A stretch of 64,000 bases of DNA from assembly GCF_029626235.1 (NCBI RefSeq), contig NZ_JARUBO010000005.1, positions 6,916,001 through 6,980,000 on the forward strand. The letters are read 5' to 3'. The notes under the pieces are model-generated. The model saw nothing but the letters and a program-made list of their open reading frames with translations, ran no database searches and was not told the origin of the DNA. This DNA comes from Micromonospora sp. WMMD1120. GTDB taxonomy: Bacteria > Actinomycetota > Actinomycetes > Mycobacteriales > Micromonosporaceae. The translations under genes were made by a program, and so were the position numbers. Position 1 is the first letter of the stretch, and each line of letters begins with the position of its first letter. Shown here piece after piece: positions 8,754 through 17,759 of this stretch.

Positions 8754-9941
8754 ATGGGGATCACCGCCCGTGGCGCCGGGCTGCTCGTCGCCGCCGTCGT
8801 GCTGCTGGTCGCGGGTTTCCGGTTCGCGTACCCCGAGTTGACGTTGCTCGGAGCGGCGGCCGGCGCGGCCGTCGGCTACGCCGCGCTGGTGGCGGCGTGG
8901 CGGCCCCGGCTGACGGTGACCCGGCGGGCCGATCCGGACCGGGTGGCGCGCGGCGAGCCGGCGAGCATGACACTGACGGTGCGCAACGCCGGCCGGCTGC
9001 GCTCGGCGAACCTGCTGGCCGAGGATCGGTGCGGCGATCGGAGCGTGCCGGTGCCGGTGCTGCGGCTGCGGCCCGGCCGGGACACCGAGGTCCGCTACGA
9101 CGTGCCGACCCACCGCCGGGGGGTGGTGCAGGTCGGGCCGCTGCGGGTGACGCGGCGCGACCCGCTGGGGTTGGTGGCGCTGGCCCGCCCGTACGGGGCG
9201 TCGGTGCCGGTCTGGGTGCACCCGCGCGTCCACCCGTTGACGGCGGTGCCCACCGGCGCGGGGCGCAGCCTCGACGGGCGGCGGGACGGCGTCCCGCACG
9301 GGTCGATCACGTTCGACTCGCTGCGGGAGTACGTGGTCGGTGACGAGCTGCGCCGGGTGCACTGGCGGACCAGCGCCCGGGTGGGTGAACTGATGGTGCG
9401 GGAGAACGTGGACACGAGTCTCCCGCGCCTGGTCGTCCTGCTGGACAATCGTGCCGCCGCGCACCCGCACCGTTCCGGCGCGGTGGCCGAGTCGTTCGAG
9501 TCGGCCTGTGAGGCGGCGGCGTCGGTCGTCACCGCCGCGCACCGCGCCGACCTGCCGGTGCTGTTGCTCTTCGTCGCCCCGGAGCCGACGCCGCCGGGCG
9601 ACACGGAGAGTCCCGACGGAGAGGCCGACGCGAACCGGGCGCTCGGACCGCTGGACCGGCTCGCCGCCGCCGAGTTGTCCGCGGGGGCCGGCACGGTCCA
9701 GGCGGCCACCACCCGGCTGCGGCAGGACCGCCTCGGCGACACGCTGATCTTCCTGACCGGGCCGGGTGGCCGGGACGAGCTGGGGCACGTCGGCGCGCTG
9801 CGCGGGGCGTACCCGTCGGTGGTGGTCGGGGTGTTCGGCGCGACCGAGCCGACGCCGCCGGGCGCCGCCGGCCTGGTGGTCGTCGACGCGGCGGACGGCG
9901 CGCAGTTCGCGGCCGAGTGGGACGGGGTCCGCCGGTGGTGA
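8754..9941 (+). CDS. DUF58 domain membrane protein (MoxR partner)
   Basis: 395 aa, starting at the ATG at 8754. Two membrane helices occupy about the first 45 residues (GLLVAAVVLLVAGFRFAYPEL, then GAAAGAAVGYAALVAAW). A beta-sandwich region follows, then the DUF58 signature (EYVVGDELRRVHWRTSARVGELMVRE, around residues 190-215). The C-terminal half resembles a von Willebrand A-like fold (LVVLLDNR). It sits between moxR and the transglutaminase-like gene and shares a GTGA stop/start overlap with the latter, showing translational coupling. By family knowledge it would be presented to the MoxR ATPase; its molecular role is not established here. Confidence 0.9.
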   Translation: MGITARGAGLLVAAVVLLVAGFRFAYPELTLLGAAAGAAVGYAALVAAWRPRLTVTRRADPDRVARGEPASMTLTVRNAGRLRSANLLAEDRCGDRSVPVPVLRLRPGRDTEVRYDVPTHRRGVVQVGPLRVTRRDPLGLVALARPYGASVPVWVHPRVHPLTAVPTGAGRSLDGRRDGVPHGSITFDSLREYVVGDELRRVHWRTSARVGELMVRENVDTSLPRLVVLLDNRAAAHPHRSGAVAESFESACEAAASVVTAAHRADLPVLLLFVAPEPTPPGDTESPDGEADANRALGPLDRLAAAELSAGAGTVQAATTRLRQDRLGDTLIFLTGPGGRDELGHVGALRGAYPSVVVGVFGATEPTPPGAAGLVVVDAADGAQFAAEWDGVRRW

Positions 9942-12259
9942 CGCACGTCGTGCGCGTGGCGCGGGCGGCGGTGGTCCCGCTCGCGCTGATCGGGATGACG
10001 GCGCTCGCCGGGGTGGTGCTCGGCCGGGTGTACGCGGGTGGCCTGCTCAGCTGGCTGGTCATCGGTGCGGCGGCCGGGTCGGTGCTGGTCAGTGTGGCCG
10101 CCCGACGGTTACCGTCCTGGCTGGTGGCGCCGGTGTCGATCGCCGCGATGGCCGGCTGGACCCTGGTGTCGCTGCGTCTGGCCGCCACCCAAGCCGCGCT
10201 GCCGGGCAGCCTGCTGGAGGTCACCGCCGACGCCGCCCGCAACGCCATTCCCCGGCTGCTCACCGCGCTGATCCCGGTGGAGCCCACACCGGACACGGTG
10301 CTGGTGCCGGTCGTCGCCACCTGGCTGGCCGGGCTGACCGGGTCGGAGGTGGCGCTGCGCGCCGGCCGGGTGCTGCTGGGCTACCTGCCGGCGGCGGGGC
10401 TCTACGTCGCCGCCCTCTACGTGGTGGGCCCGAACGCCGAACCGGCGGTGGGGGCGACGCTGGTGTTCGTCGCGGTCGCGGCGGTCGGCCTGGCGGCCTC
10501 GTCCGCCACCGCGCCGACCGGCGGCGATCCGACCAGCGAGTTGCCCTCCCGGGTGCGCGCGGCGGTCCGGCTGCGGTTGGCCGGCGGCGCGGCGCTCGGG
10601 GTGGCGCTGGTGGTGGGGCTGGTCGCGGCGCTCGGTCCGGTCGTCGCCGACCAGGTCGACGGTCGGCCGGTGGACCCACGTCGGTACGTGGAGCCGCCGC
10701 AGGTGCAGACGCTCGACGAGAACCCGTTGATCCGGATCTCCGGGTGGGCGCTGCACCCGGAGCAGAAGCTGCTCGACGTCAGCACGGAAGGCGCCAGCAC
10801 GGAAGGCGTCAGCACGGAAGGCGTCAGCACGGAGGGCGCCAGCACGGAGGGCGCCGCCACCGGTGCTACCCGCATCCGGTTGGCGGTGCTCAGCGACTAC
10901 GACGGGGTGACCTGGCGGGTCGGCGCGACGTACCGCAACGCGGGTCGGATCCTGCCGGCCGGCGCGGTGGCACGGGACAGCACCGTGACGACGGTCCGGC
11001 AGCAGATCACCGTCGCGGAGTTGAGTGGTCGGCTGCTCCCGGCGGTGGCGACACCCCGGGAGGTCAGTGGCGCACGGGTGGCGTACGACCCGGCGAGCGG
11101 GACGTTGATCCGGCCGGAGGGGCTGACGCCGGGGCTGCGGTACGCGGTCACCTCCGCCGCGGAGCGCCCGGACGAGAATCTGCTGCCGACCGCCAACGTG
11201 CCCGCCGGCGAGGAGGTGGCCCGGGTGCTCCGGGTCGCCGACGGCGCGCCCGACCCGATGCGCCGGCTGGCCGCGCAGCTCGCCGAGGAGAACGGCGCGC
11301 CGTTCGCGCGGGCGTCCGCGATCGAGCAGTTCCTGGCCGAGCACTACCGGGTGGTGGCGGACGCGCCGAGCGGGCACGCGTACCCGAATCTGGGTTTCTT
11401 CCTCTTCGGTCCCCGCGGCGGCGGTGGCCAGGAGGGGACATCGGAGCAGTTCGCGGCGGCGTTCGCGGTGCTCGGCCGGCTCTCCGGGTTGCCGACCCGG
11501 GTGGTGGTGGGTTTCCGGACCACCGGGCAGGGGCCGGTGCTGGCGGGTGACGCGTCCGCCTGGCCGGAGGTGCTCTTCGACGGGTTGGGCTGGGTGCCGT
11601 TCAACCCGCTGCCGCAACCGGACGACGAGCCCCGGCCGGTGGAGGAGGATTTCCGCGAGAAGCCGGAGGACCCACCGCCGTCGGAGGCGCCGGCGCCCAC
11701 GGTGGAGCCGAGCGCGTCCCCCGAGCCGGTCGCCGCTCCCGGTGGACCGTCCGGCGGTGGTGGGGTTTCCACACCGGTGCTTGTCGCCGGCGGCAGCGGC
11801 GGTCTGCTGCTGGTGCTGGGGGCGGTGCTGTTCGCCCTGGTCGCGATGCGCCGCTCGCTCACCCGCGCCCGGTTGGGCCGGGGCGACCCCGGCCAGCGCA
11901 TCGCCGGCGCCTGGCGGGAGGTCACCGACGCGCTGCGCCTGGCCGGGCGGCCGGTCGGTGGGGACCTGGCGGCCACCGAGGTCGCCGAGCAGGCACGACA
12001 GGCCCTGCTGGCCGCTCGTCGGGAACGCTCCGGCGCGCCGGCCGACAGCGCCGGTGGCGGCGACGGGCCGGTTCCCGTGGTCGACGAGTTGGCGGGCCTG
12101 CTCAACCAGGTGGCCTTCGCGCCCGGCACCGCGACGGCCGACCAGGCTGAGCGCGCCGGTGCGGTCGCCACCGCCTACGTGGCGGGTCTGCGTGCCGCCC
12201 GCCCGTGGTGGCGTCGGCTGCTCTGGTCGGTCCACCCCGGTCCGCTGCGCCGCCGCTGA
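9938..12259 (+). CDS. TgpA-like transglutaminase-fold membrane protein, apparently catalytically dead
   Basis: 773 aa from the GTG at 9938, overlapping the DUF58 stop by four bases. About six membrane helices fill residues 1-230, an extracellular region carries a transglutaminase-like core at about 490-565, then a Pro-rich linker, one more helix (LLLVLGAVLFALVAM) and a DUF4129-like cytoplasmic tail. This is the TgpA architecture usual for MoxR-DUF58 clusters. The core reads GTSEQFAAAFAVLGRLSGLP, then DASAWPEVLFDGLGWVPFNP. Where the family has Cys, His and Asp, this protein has Ser502, Ser540 and Asn556 at normal spacing, so no transglutaminase or protease chemistry is expected. A five-copy STEG(A/V) repeat lies in the outer region. 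A scaffold or binding role is inferred. Confidence 0.85.
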   Translation: MTHVVRVARAAVVPLALIGMTALAGVVLGRVYAGGLLSWLVIGAAAGSVLVSVAARRLPSWLVAPVSIAAMAGWTLVSLRLAATQAALPGSLLEVTADAARNAIPRLLTALIPVEPTPDTVLVPVVATWLAGLTGSEVALRAGRVLLGYLPAAGLYVAALYVVGPNAEPAVGATLVFVAVAAVGLAASSATAPTGGDPTSELPSRVRAAVRLRLAGGAALGVALVVGLVAALGPVVADQVDGRPVDPRRYVEPPQVQTLDENPLIRISGWALHPEQKLLDVSTEGASTEGVSTEGVSTEGASTEGAATGATRIRLAVLSDYDGVTWRVGATYRNAGRILPAGAVARDSTVTTVRQQITVAELSGRLLPAVATPREVSGARVAYDPASGTLIRPEGLTPGLRYAVTSAAERPDENLLPTANVPAGEEVARVLRVADGAPDPMRRLAAQLAEENGAPFARASAIEQFLAEHYRVVADAPSGHAYPNLGFFLFGPRGGGGQEGTSEQFAAAFAVLGRLSGLPTRVVVGFRTTGQGPVLAGDASAWPEVLFDGLGWVPFNPLPQPDDEPRPVEEDFREKPEDPPPSEAPAPTVEPSASPEPVAAPGGPSGGGGVSTPVLVAGGSGGLLLVLGAVLFALVAMRRSLTRARLGRGDPGQRIAGAWREVTDALRLAGRPVGGDLAATEVAEQARQALLAARRERSGAPADSAGGGDGPVPVVDELAGLLNQVAFAPGTATADQAERAGAVATAYVAGLRAARPWWRRLLWSVHPGPLRRR
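10781..10855 (+). repeat. five 15-bp in-frame tandem repeats
   Basis: Five units of AGCACGGARGGCGYC encode STEGA, STEGV, STEGV, STEGA, STEGA. They form a short Ser/Thr/Glu/Gly linker just outside the membrane part of the transglutaminase-like protein. Only third-position-like transitions separate the units, so the expansion is recent and likely variable in copy number. Confidence 0.95.
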
Positions 12260-12272
12260 ACCCGCCCCGTCG

Positions 12273-13217
12273 TCAGCCGTCGCGGGCGGGCGTCGTCGCC
12301 CAGGACGGACGCCAGGTCGCCGCCGGCAGTGGCGGCAGGTCGGCGAGATGCTTGATGATCGGCCGCAGTCCCGGGTGCGGGTTCGTCCGGCGCAGCAGGA
12401 GGTTGATCGGGTACGCGAGCGCCGGCTCGACGATCGGGATGCGCCGCAGGTCGTGGTTGGTCGGCCAGAGGTAGCGGTCGCGTGCCCCGACCAGTGTCGC
12501 CACGGTCGCGGACTCGGCGAGGGTGTCCAGCAGCACCTCGTCGCCGAAGTGCGGGCCGGCCGCGTCGACGCGCAGGTCGAACTCGGTGACGAGCTGGTCG
12601 TAGAACTCCGCCCACTCGCTGCCCGGCGCGATGCCCGGCACCCAGATCCGGTACGTCCGGAGCTGGGCCGGGGTGAGTGCGCGCGCGGCGGCGAGCGGGT
12701 GTCGGGGGCCGACGAGGAGTTCCAACGCGGAGTCGAACGCGGGGATCATCCGCACCTCGGGCGGCAGGGCGGCCGGGTCGGTGACGGTGCGGAACGAGGC
12801 GTCGAGGTCGCCGGACTCGACGGCGGCGGCCACCACACGTGGATCGGTGGCCTTGAGCGTCACCACGTCGAGGTTGCTGCCCGGATGGGACCGCCAGTAC
12901 TCGTGCAGGATCACCGCCTGCGCGCTGCGCAGGCCGAGGACGTCGATCCGCAGGGCCCGGGAGCCCGGCCGGACCGCGGCGACGGCACGATCCAGGCCCG
13001 CGACGACACTCCGGGCGTGCGGGAGAAACGCCTGGCCGTCGAGGGTCAGCTCCACCCCTCTGGGGGTACGGGCGAACAGCCGGACCGCCAACTCGCGCTC
13101 CAGGACCGCGATGCGCTTGGAGATCGCCTGCTGCGTCACGCCCAACTCGGCGGCGGCCTGTTGCAACTGACCGAGGTCGGCAGCCCGGACGAACGATCGC
13201 AACCCCTCGGTGTCCAT
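12273..13217 (-). CDS. LysR-family transcriptional regulator
   Basis: 314 aa, the usual LysR length. The N-terminal winged helix is clear (LRSFVRAADLGQLQQAAAEL, then GVTQQAISKRIAVLERELAVRLF), with the effector-binding periplasmic-protein-like domain from about residue 90. The ATG at 13217 gives the canonical MDTEGLRSFV start. It is divergent from an MFS transporter beginning at 13339, and a perfect palindrome lies between them, so it probably controls that transporter and itself. The inducer is unknown. It ends 14 bases from the convergent transglutaminase-like gene. Confidence 0.92.
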   Translation of the reverse strand: MDTEGLRSFVRAADLGQLQQAAAELGVTQQAISKRIAVLERELAVRLFARTPRGVELTLDGQAFLPHARSVVAGLDRAVAAVRPGSRALRIDVLGLRSAQAVILHEYWRSHPGSNLDVVTLKATDPRVVAAAVESGDLDASFRTVTDPAALPPEVRMIPAFDSALELLVGPRHPLAAARALTPAQLRTYRIWVPGIAPGSEWAEFYDQLVTEFDLRVDAAGPHFGDEVLLDTLAESATVATLVGARDRYLWPTNHDLRRIPIVEPALAYPINLLLRRTNPHPGLRPIIKHLADLPPLPAATWRPSWATTPARDG

Positions 13218-13236
13218 CCGGCGATCGTACGGGGGT

Positions 13237-13251
13237 ACAACCGCTGGTTGT
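13237..13251. promoter_or_regulatory. palindromic operator candidate for the LysR regulator
   Basis: ACAACC-GCT-GGTTGT is a perfect six-base inverted repeat with a T-N11-A-like frame, the type of site LysR proteins bind. It lies 20 bp upstream of the LysR start and 88 bp upstream of the divergent MFS start. Assignment rests on position and symmetry only. Confidence 0.45.
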
Positions 13252-13338
13252 GGCACGCCGAGCAGCCCGTTGTTTGCCAGCGGGCCGGCGTCGCTGCTGT
13301 GCTGCCGCACCGGCGACGTGTTGGCGCGAGGGGGTCAC

Positions 13339-14649
13339 GTGGGCGTGCGGATGGGAGCGGACTTCGGGTGGCTGTGGTCGGCGTACGCCGTCAGCACGTA
13401 CGGCACCTGGCTGGCCTTCGGGGCGTTTCCGCTCCTCGCGGTGCAGGTGCTGCACGCGTCGACGTTCGAGGTCTCGCTGCTGGCGGCCACCGGCCTGGCC
13501 GTCGCCGCTGTCGTGGCGGTCCCGTTCGGCCCGTGGGTGGAGCGCCAGGCGAAGCGGCCGGTGCTGATCGCGATGGATCTGGTCCGGTTCGCCGCCACGG
13601 CGACCGTTCCGATCGCGTACCTGGTCGGGTTCCTGTCGTACGGTCAACTGCTGGTTGTGTCGGTGCTCTGCGGCACGGCGGGCATCGCCGCCACGGCCGC
13701 CTCCGGCGCGTACCTGAGACAGCTCGTCCCCACGGACCGCCTGCTCGTCGCCAACGGACGGCTCGAAGGCACCCTCTGGGTGGCGACGGCGGTGGGACCA
13801 CCGGTCGGCGGCGCGTTCGTCGGGCTGCTCGGCCCGGTCGTCACCGTCGCCGCCGACGCCGTCAGCTACCTGCTGTCCGCGCTCGCGGTGCGGCGCATCC
13901 GGGGCGGCGACTTCGCGACCCCCCGCGACCGGGCGGACGGGATGCGCGCCGCCGACCTGCTCGACGGCTGGCGGTTCGTCCTGCGCGACCGTGTCCTGCG
14001 GCGGTTGTTCCTGAACACGGTCGCGGTGAACGGTCTGATCATGGCCACCGGCCCGCTGCTGACCGTCCTCCTGCTCGACCACTACGGCTTTCCGGCCTGG
14101 CAGTACGGCCTCGCCTTCGGCGTGCCGGCACTCGGCGGCTTCGTGGGCGCCCGCCTCGCCGCCCGACTCGCCGACCGCTACGGGCGGCACCGCACGCTGC
14201 TCGTCTCCGGCTGGCTGCGCGCGATCGTCCCGCTCGGTCTCGCGTTCACCCAGCCTGGCACCGCCGGGCTGGTCACCGTGGTCCTCGTCGAGGGCCTGCT
14301 GATCGCCTGCATCGGCGTCTTCAACCCGCTCGCCGCCACCGAACGCCTCCGCCGCACCCCGGACCAGCACACCGCGCGGGTCCTCACCGCCTGGAGTGTC
14401 AGCGGCAAACTCGCCCAGGCCACCCTCATGGCGGTCTGGGGAGTCCTCGCCACCCGCACCGGCCCGCTCACCGCCATCACCATCGCCGCGGTCCTGCTCC
14501 TGCTCACGCCACCGCTGCTGCCCCGCGCCGGCGCAGCGGCACCAGGCGATGGCGGCGGGGTCGCCCCCGGTCAGGCGGTCAGCCGGCGGACGAGCTTGCG
14601 CATGCCCGCCTGCCAGCCGTCCGGGTCCTCCGCACGGCGACGCGCGTAG
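13339..14649 (+). CDS. MFS transporter
   Basis: About 436 aa with around twelve hydrophobic segments and an MFS signature between helices 2 and 3 (FGPWVERQAKRPVL). A repeated-half motif appears later (LADRYGRHRTLL), and the layout matches drug/multidrug exporters of the MFS-3 type. I prefer the GTG at 13339, five bases after GAGGGGG; the ATG at 13351 would also work. The C-terminal 26 codons (from 14571) overlap the convergent SDR gene and read as Arg-rich low-complexity sequence, so they are probably a read-through tail. Control by the divergent LysR is likely. Substrate unknown. Confidence 0.85.
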   Translation: MGVRMGADFGWLWSAYAVSTYGTWLAFGAFPLLAVQVLHASTFEVSLLAATGLAVAAVVAVPFGPWVERQAKRPVLIAMDLVRFAATATVPIAYLVGFLSYGQLLVVSVLCGTAGIAATAASGAYLRQLVPTDRLLVANGRLEGTLWVATAVGPPVGGAFVGLLGPVVTVAADAVSYLLSALAVRRIRGGDFATPRDRADGMRAADLLDGWRFVLRDRVLRRLFLNTVAVNGLIMATGPLLTVLLLDHYGFPAWQYGLAFGVPALGGFVGARLAARLADRYGRHRTLLVSGWLRAIVPLGLAFTQPGTAGLVTVVLVEGLLIACIGVFNPLAATERLRRTPDQHTARVLTAWSVSGKLAQATLMAVWGVLATRTGPLTAITIAAVLLLLTPPLLPRAGAAAPGDGGGVAPGQAVSRRTSLRMPACQPSGSSARRRA

Positions 14650-15362
14650 TCGGCGACCTCGGGATGCGGCAGGATCAGGAACCGCTCCTCGGCCAGCCCG
14701 GCGACGGCCGCGTCGGCGACCTGCTCCGGGGTGAGGACCGCGCCGGAGGCGGCGATCACCCATGCGCCGAGGTGGCCCTCGGCGATGCCGTCGGCGAGCA
14801 TGGGCGTGTCCACCCCCTGCGGACAGAGGGCGCTGACCCGGATCCCCCGGTCCCGGTAGGTGATCGCCAGCCACTCGGCGAAACCCACCGAGGCGTGTTT
14901 GGTGGCGGTGTACGCGGCGTCGCCGACGGCGGTCAGCACCCCCGCCGCCGAGCAGGTGTGCAGCAGGTGCCCGCCGCCGCGGGCGAGCATGCCGGGCAGC
15001 ACCGCACGGGTCGAGTAGACGTGGGCGAGCACGTTCACCCGCCACGCCCGCTCCCAGCCTGCGTCGTCGACCTCCACTCCCCCTCCGGTGGTCACCCCCG
15101 CGTTGGCGCAGAACAGGTCGATCCGGCCGTACCGCCGCTCGGTGTCGGCCACCAACGCGCGGACCTGCTCCTCGTCGGTGACGTCGAGGGCGGCCGGGCG
15201 CGCGACCGGGCCGATGCCCTCGGCCACCGCGCGGGCCGCGTCGGCGTCCAGGTCGGCGACCACCACCGCGGCGGCACCCTCTGCGGCGAAGCGGCGGGAC
15301 AGCGCCGCGCCGATGCCACCGGCACCGCCGGTCACCACCACGACCCGGTCGGTCAGATTCAC
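14571..15362 (-). CDS. short-chain dehydrogenase/reductase (SDR)
   Basis: 263 aa classical SDR. The Rossmann motif is TGGAGGIG near the N-terminus, followed by NAG (CANAGVTTGG), the catalytic Ser in HTCSAAG and the YxxxK motif YTATK. An acidic residue after beta-2 (ADLDAD) suggests NAD rather than NADP. The GTG start overlaps the stop of the LLM-type gene upstream by four bases, so the two form an operon and may act on the same substrate, an alcohol or ketone. It overlaps the end of the MFS gene tail-to-tail by 79 bp. Confidence 0.9.
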   Translation of the reverse strand: MNLTDRVVVVTGGAGGIGAALSRRFAAEGAAAVVVADLDADAARAVAEGIGPVARPAALDVTDEEQVRALVADTERRYGRIDLFCANAGVTTGGGVEVDDAGWERAWRVNVLAHVYSTRAVLPGMLARGGGHLLHTCSAAGVLTAVGDAAYTATKHASVGFAEWLAITYRDRGIRVSALCPQGVDTPMLADGIAEGHLGAWVIAASGAVLTPEQVADAAVAGLAEERFLILPHPEVADYARRRAEDPDGWQAGMRKLVRRLTA

Positions 15363-16360
15363 GCGGCCGCCTCCACCACGTCGACGCCCAACCGGGCGAT
15401 GAGGTCGAGCAGCGCCTCCGCGCCGCCCTCGGCGACCTCGGGGGTCGGCAGCAGCGCGAGCACCGGCACGTCGACGCCGGCCTCGGCGTAGCAGCGCACC
15501 TGGTCGCGGCACCGCTGCGGCGACCCGTGCAGCACCAGCGCGTCGACCACGTCGTCCGGCACCGCCGCGCCGGCGCCGCGCCGGTCGCCGGCGGCCCAGG
15601 CCCGCCACATGGGCGCGAGCACCTCGTCGCGGCCGAGCCAGCGGTGGAACTCGGCGTACGCCGGGACGGTGAGGTAGCTGGTGATGAGCCGGCGGCCCAG
15701 CGCGCGGGCGTAGCTGGCGTCCTCGGTGGGGCAGACGAAGATCCGGGCGGCGACCTCGAAGCCGGAGCGCCGCTGGCCCAGCTCGGCGAGGGCCTGCGGG
15801 ACGTCGTCGGCGCCGAGCCAGTTGAGGATGACCCCGTCGGCCTCCGCGGCGGCCAACCGGAGCATCCCCGGGCGCAGCGCGGCGAGCAGGATCGGCGGCG
15901 GCACCGCCGGTGGCCGCTCCAGCGTGAACCGGCGGACGGTGAACGTGTCGAAGGCCCCGTCGACGGTTTCGCCGTTCAGCGCGGCGCGCAGGAAGCGCAG
16001 CACGTCGCGGGTCCGCCGGAACGGCTCCTCGAACGGCACCGCGTTCCAGTCCCGCACGAGCACGGGCGAGGACGCGCCGATGCCGAGCGCGAACCGGCCC
16101 GGCGCGGCCTCGGCGACCGTCGCCGCGCTCATCGCCAGCAGCCCGGGGCCCCGGGTGAAGACCGGCGCGACAGCGGTGCCGAGCCGCAGCCGGGGCTGCC
16201 AGGCCGCGGCGAGCGCCAGCGGGGTGAACGCGTCGGTCCCGGCGACCTCGGACGACCACACGTCGGTGAACCCGGCTCGGTCGAGGGCCGCGTAGACCGT
16301 GTCGTGCTGCGCCAGCGCGATCCCGCCCAGCGGCACCGTCATGCCCCATCGATTCGTCAC
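15359..16360 (-). CDS. LLM-class F420-dependent oxidoreductase
   Basis: 333 aa luciferase-like TIM barrel, close to bacterial F420-dependent enzymes by pattern: FTDVWSSEVAGTDAFTPLALAA, then LRLGTAVAPVFTRGPGLLAM and GRFALGIGASSPVLV. The cofactor could also be FMN; no experimental distinction is possible from sequence alone. I chose the GTG at 16360 (VTNRWGMTVPLGG); the ATG six codons later at 16342 is equally plausible, and neither has a strong ribosome site. It is the first gene of an operon with the SDR. Confidence 0.85.
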   Translation of the reverse strand: MTNRWGMTVPLGGIALAQHDTVYAALDRAGFTDVWSSEVAGTDAFTPLALAAAWQPRLRLGTAVAPVFTRGPGLLAMSAATVAEAAPGRFALGIGASSPVLVRDWNAVPFEEPFRRTRDVLRFLRAALNGETVDGAFDTFTVRRFTLERPPAVPPPILLAALRPGMLRLAAAEADGVILNWLGADDVPQALAELGQRRSGFEVAARIFVCPTEDASYARALGRRLITSYLTVPAYAEFHRWLGRDEVLAPMWRAWAAGDRRGAGAAVPDDVVDALVLHGSPQRCRDQVRCYAEAGVDVPVLALLPTPEVAEGGAEALLDLIARLGVDVVEAAA

Positions 16361-16497
16361 CGGTCGATCGTGCCCGTTGACGGGGCGCCCGAGCAAGATC
16401 CGCGCACTGGGCAGAATCGCCGGTTTTTGCCGGTGCGCGCCGACCGGGGGTGTTACGACTGCGAGGTGAACCGGACCGACCGCGCAGGCCGCTGACC

Positions 16498-17718
16498 ATG
16501 CATTCCAGGGCGTCAGGACACCTGGAGCCGGTCCCCGGGGCGGCCACGCCGGGCCGGGCCACCTTCCTGGAGCTCTTCTTCGACCTGGTGTTCGTCTTCG
16601 CGCTCACCCGGATCTCGGCCCGCGCCTTCGAGAACCTGGCCCAGGACCCGGGCCGCCACGACGTCTGGGGCGCGGTCACCGGCGGCGGCAAGACACTGCT
16701 GTTGCTGCTCGCGCTCTGGGCGGTCTGGCAGGGCACGGCGTGGACGACGAGTCGGTACGACCCGTACCGGGTGCCGTTGCAGGCCGTGGTGATCACCGCG
16801 CTGGTGTGCAGCATGCTGATGGGGGTCGCGATCCTCCGGGCGTTCACCGAGACCGCGCTGATGTTCGCTGTGGCGTACGTGATCGCCCAGTTGAGCCGGC
16901 CGGTGATCCTGTTGTTCGCGTTGGGTCCGCACCCGTACCGCCGGTTGAAGGCACGGATGGCGGTGGCCTACGCCGTCAGCGGAGTGCTGTGGGTCGGCGG
17001 GGCGCTGTTGTCGACCAACGCGCAGGTGGTGCTCTGGTCGACGGCGTTGGCGTTCGAGTACCTGGTGGCCCGCTGCGGCTGGCCGGTGCCGGGTCTGGGT
17101 CGCTCGAAGATCTCCAGGTGGGAGATCGCCGGAGAGCACCTGGCCGAGCGCTACCAGCAGTTCTTCCTCGTCGCTTTGGGCGAGACGATCCTGGTGGCGG
17201 GTTTCGCCTACAGCAAGGGTCCGTACGAGGCGGGGCACGCCTGGGCGTTCGCGCTCGCGCTCGCCACCTCGATCATGCTGTGGCGGATCTACATCCAGCG
17301 GGCCGGGCAGGTCCTGGGCGAGGCGGTCACGATGGCCCGGCACCCCGCCACCATCGGCCGTTCGGCGGCCGACACCCACCTGGTGATGGTGATCGGTCTC
17401 GCGCTCACGGCGATCGGCTACGAGCTGATCATCGAGGACCCGCTGGAGCGCGTCTCCGGGCCCTGGCTGGTCGTGGTGCTCGGCGGTCCGGTCCTGTTCC
17501 TGGCCGGGCGGGCCCGGCTGGAGTACGAGGTCTTCGCCCGCGTCTCCCCGTCCCGCTGGATCGCCCTGCTGGTGTTGCTGGCATCGGCGGTGCCGCTGCT
17601 GGCGCTGCCCGGGGTGGTCGCGACAGCGGTCGGGGCGGTGGTGCTGGCCGCGGTCGTGGTGACCGACGCCCGGCGGGCGCGGGGCGCCCCACCGGAACCC
17701 GCCGCGCCACCCTTCTGA
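16498..17718 (+). CDS. low temperature requirement protein A (LtrA) family membrane protein
   Basis: 406 aa polytopic membrane protein with the LtrA hallmarks: ATFLELFFDLVFVFALTRIS near the N-terminus, EHLAERYQQFFLVALGETIL in the middle, and about ten to eleven helices. The biochemical role of LtrA is not known. A second family member lies at 50677-51879 in this window; the two share the same motifs but are clearly diverged, so they are paralogs rather than a recent duplication. A large inverted repeat follows the stop. Confidence 0.92.
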   Translation: MHSRASGHLEPVPGAATPGRATFLELFFDLVFVFALTRISARAFENLAQDPGRHDVWGAVTGGGKTLLLLLALWAVWQGTAWTTSRYDPYRVPLQAVVITALVCSMLMGVAILRAFTETALMFAVAYVIAQLSRPVILLFALGPHPYRRLKARMAVAYAVSGVLWVGGALLSTNAQVVLWSTALAFEYLVARCGWPVPGLGRSKISRWEIAGEHLAERYQQFFLVALGETILVAGFAYSKGPYEAGHAWAFALALATSIMLWRIYIQRAGQVLGEAVTMARHPATIGRSAADTHLVMVIGLALTAIGYELIIEDPLERVSGPWLVVVLGGPVLFLAGRARLEYEVFARVSPSRWIALLVLLASAVPLLALPGVVATAVGAVVLAAVVVTDARRARGAPPEPAAPPF

Positions 17719-17759
17719 GCCAGCGACGTGCGGCGATACCCCTCCCGGGCGAGCGGCTG

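Noticed and set aside
11424-15491. 1355-codon plus-strand open frame across five genes
   Set aside because: It passes through genes on both strands and has no domain; it is the antisense or alternate frame of the transglutaminase, LysR, MFS, SDR and LLM genes.
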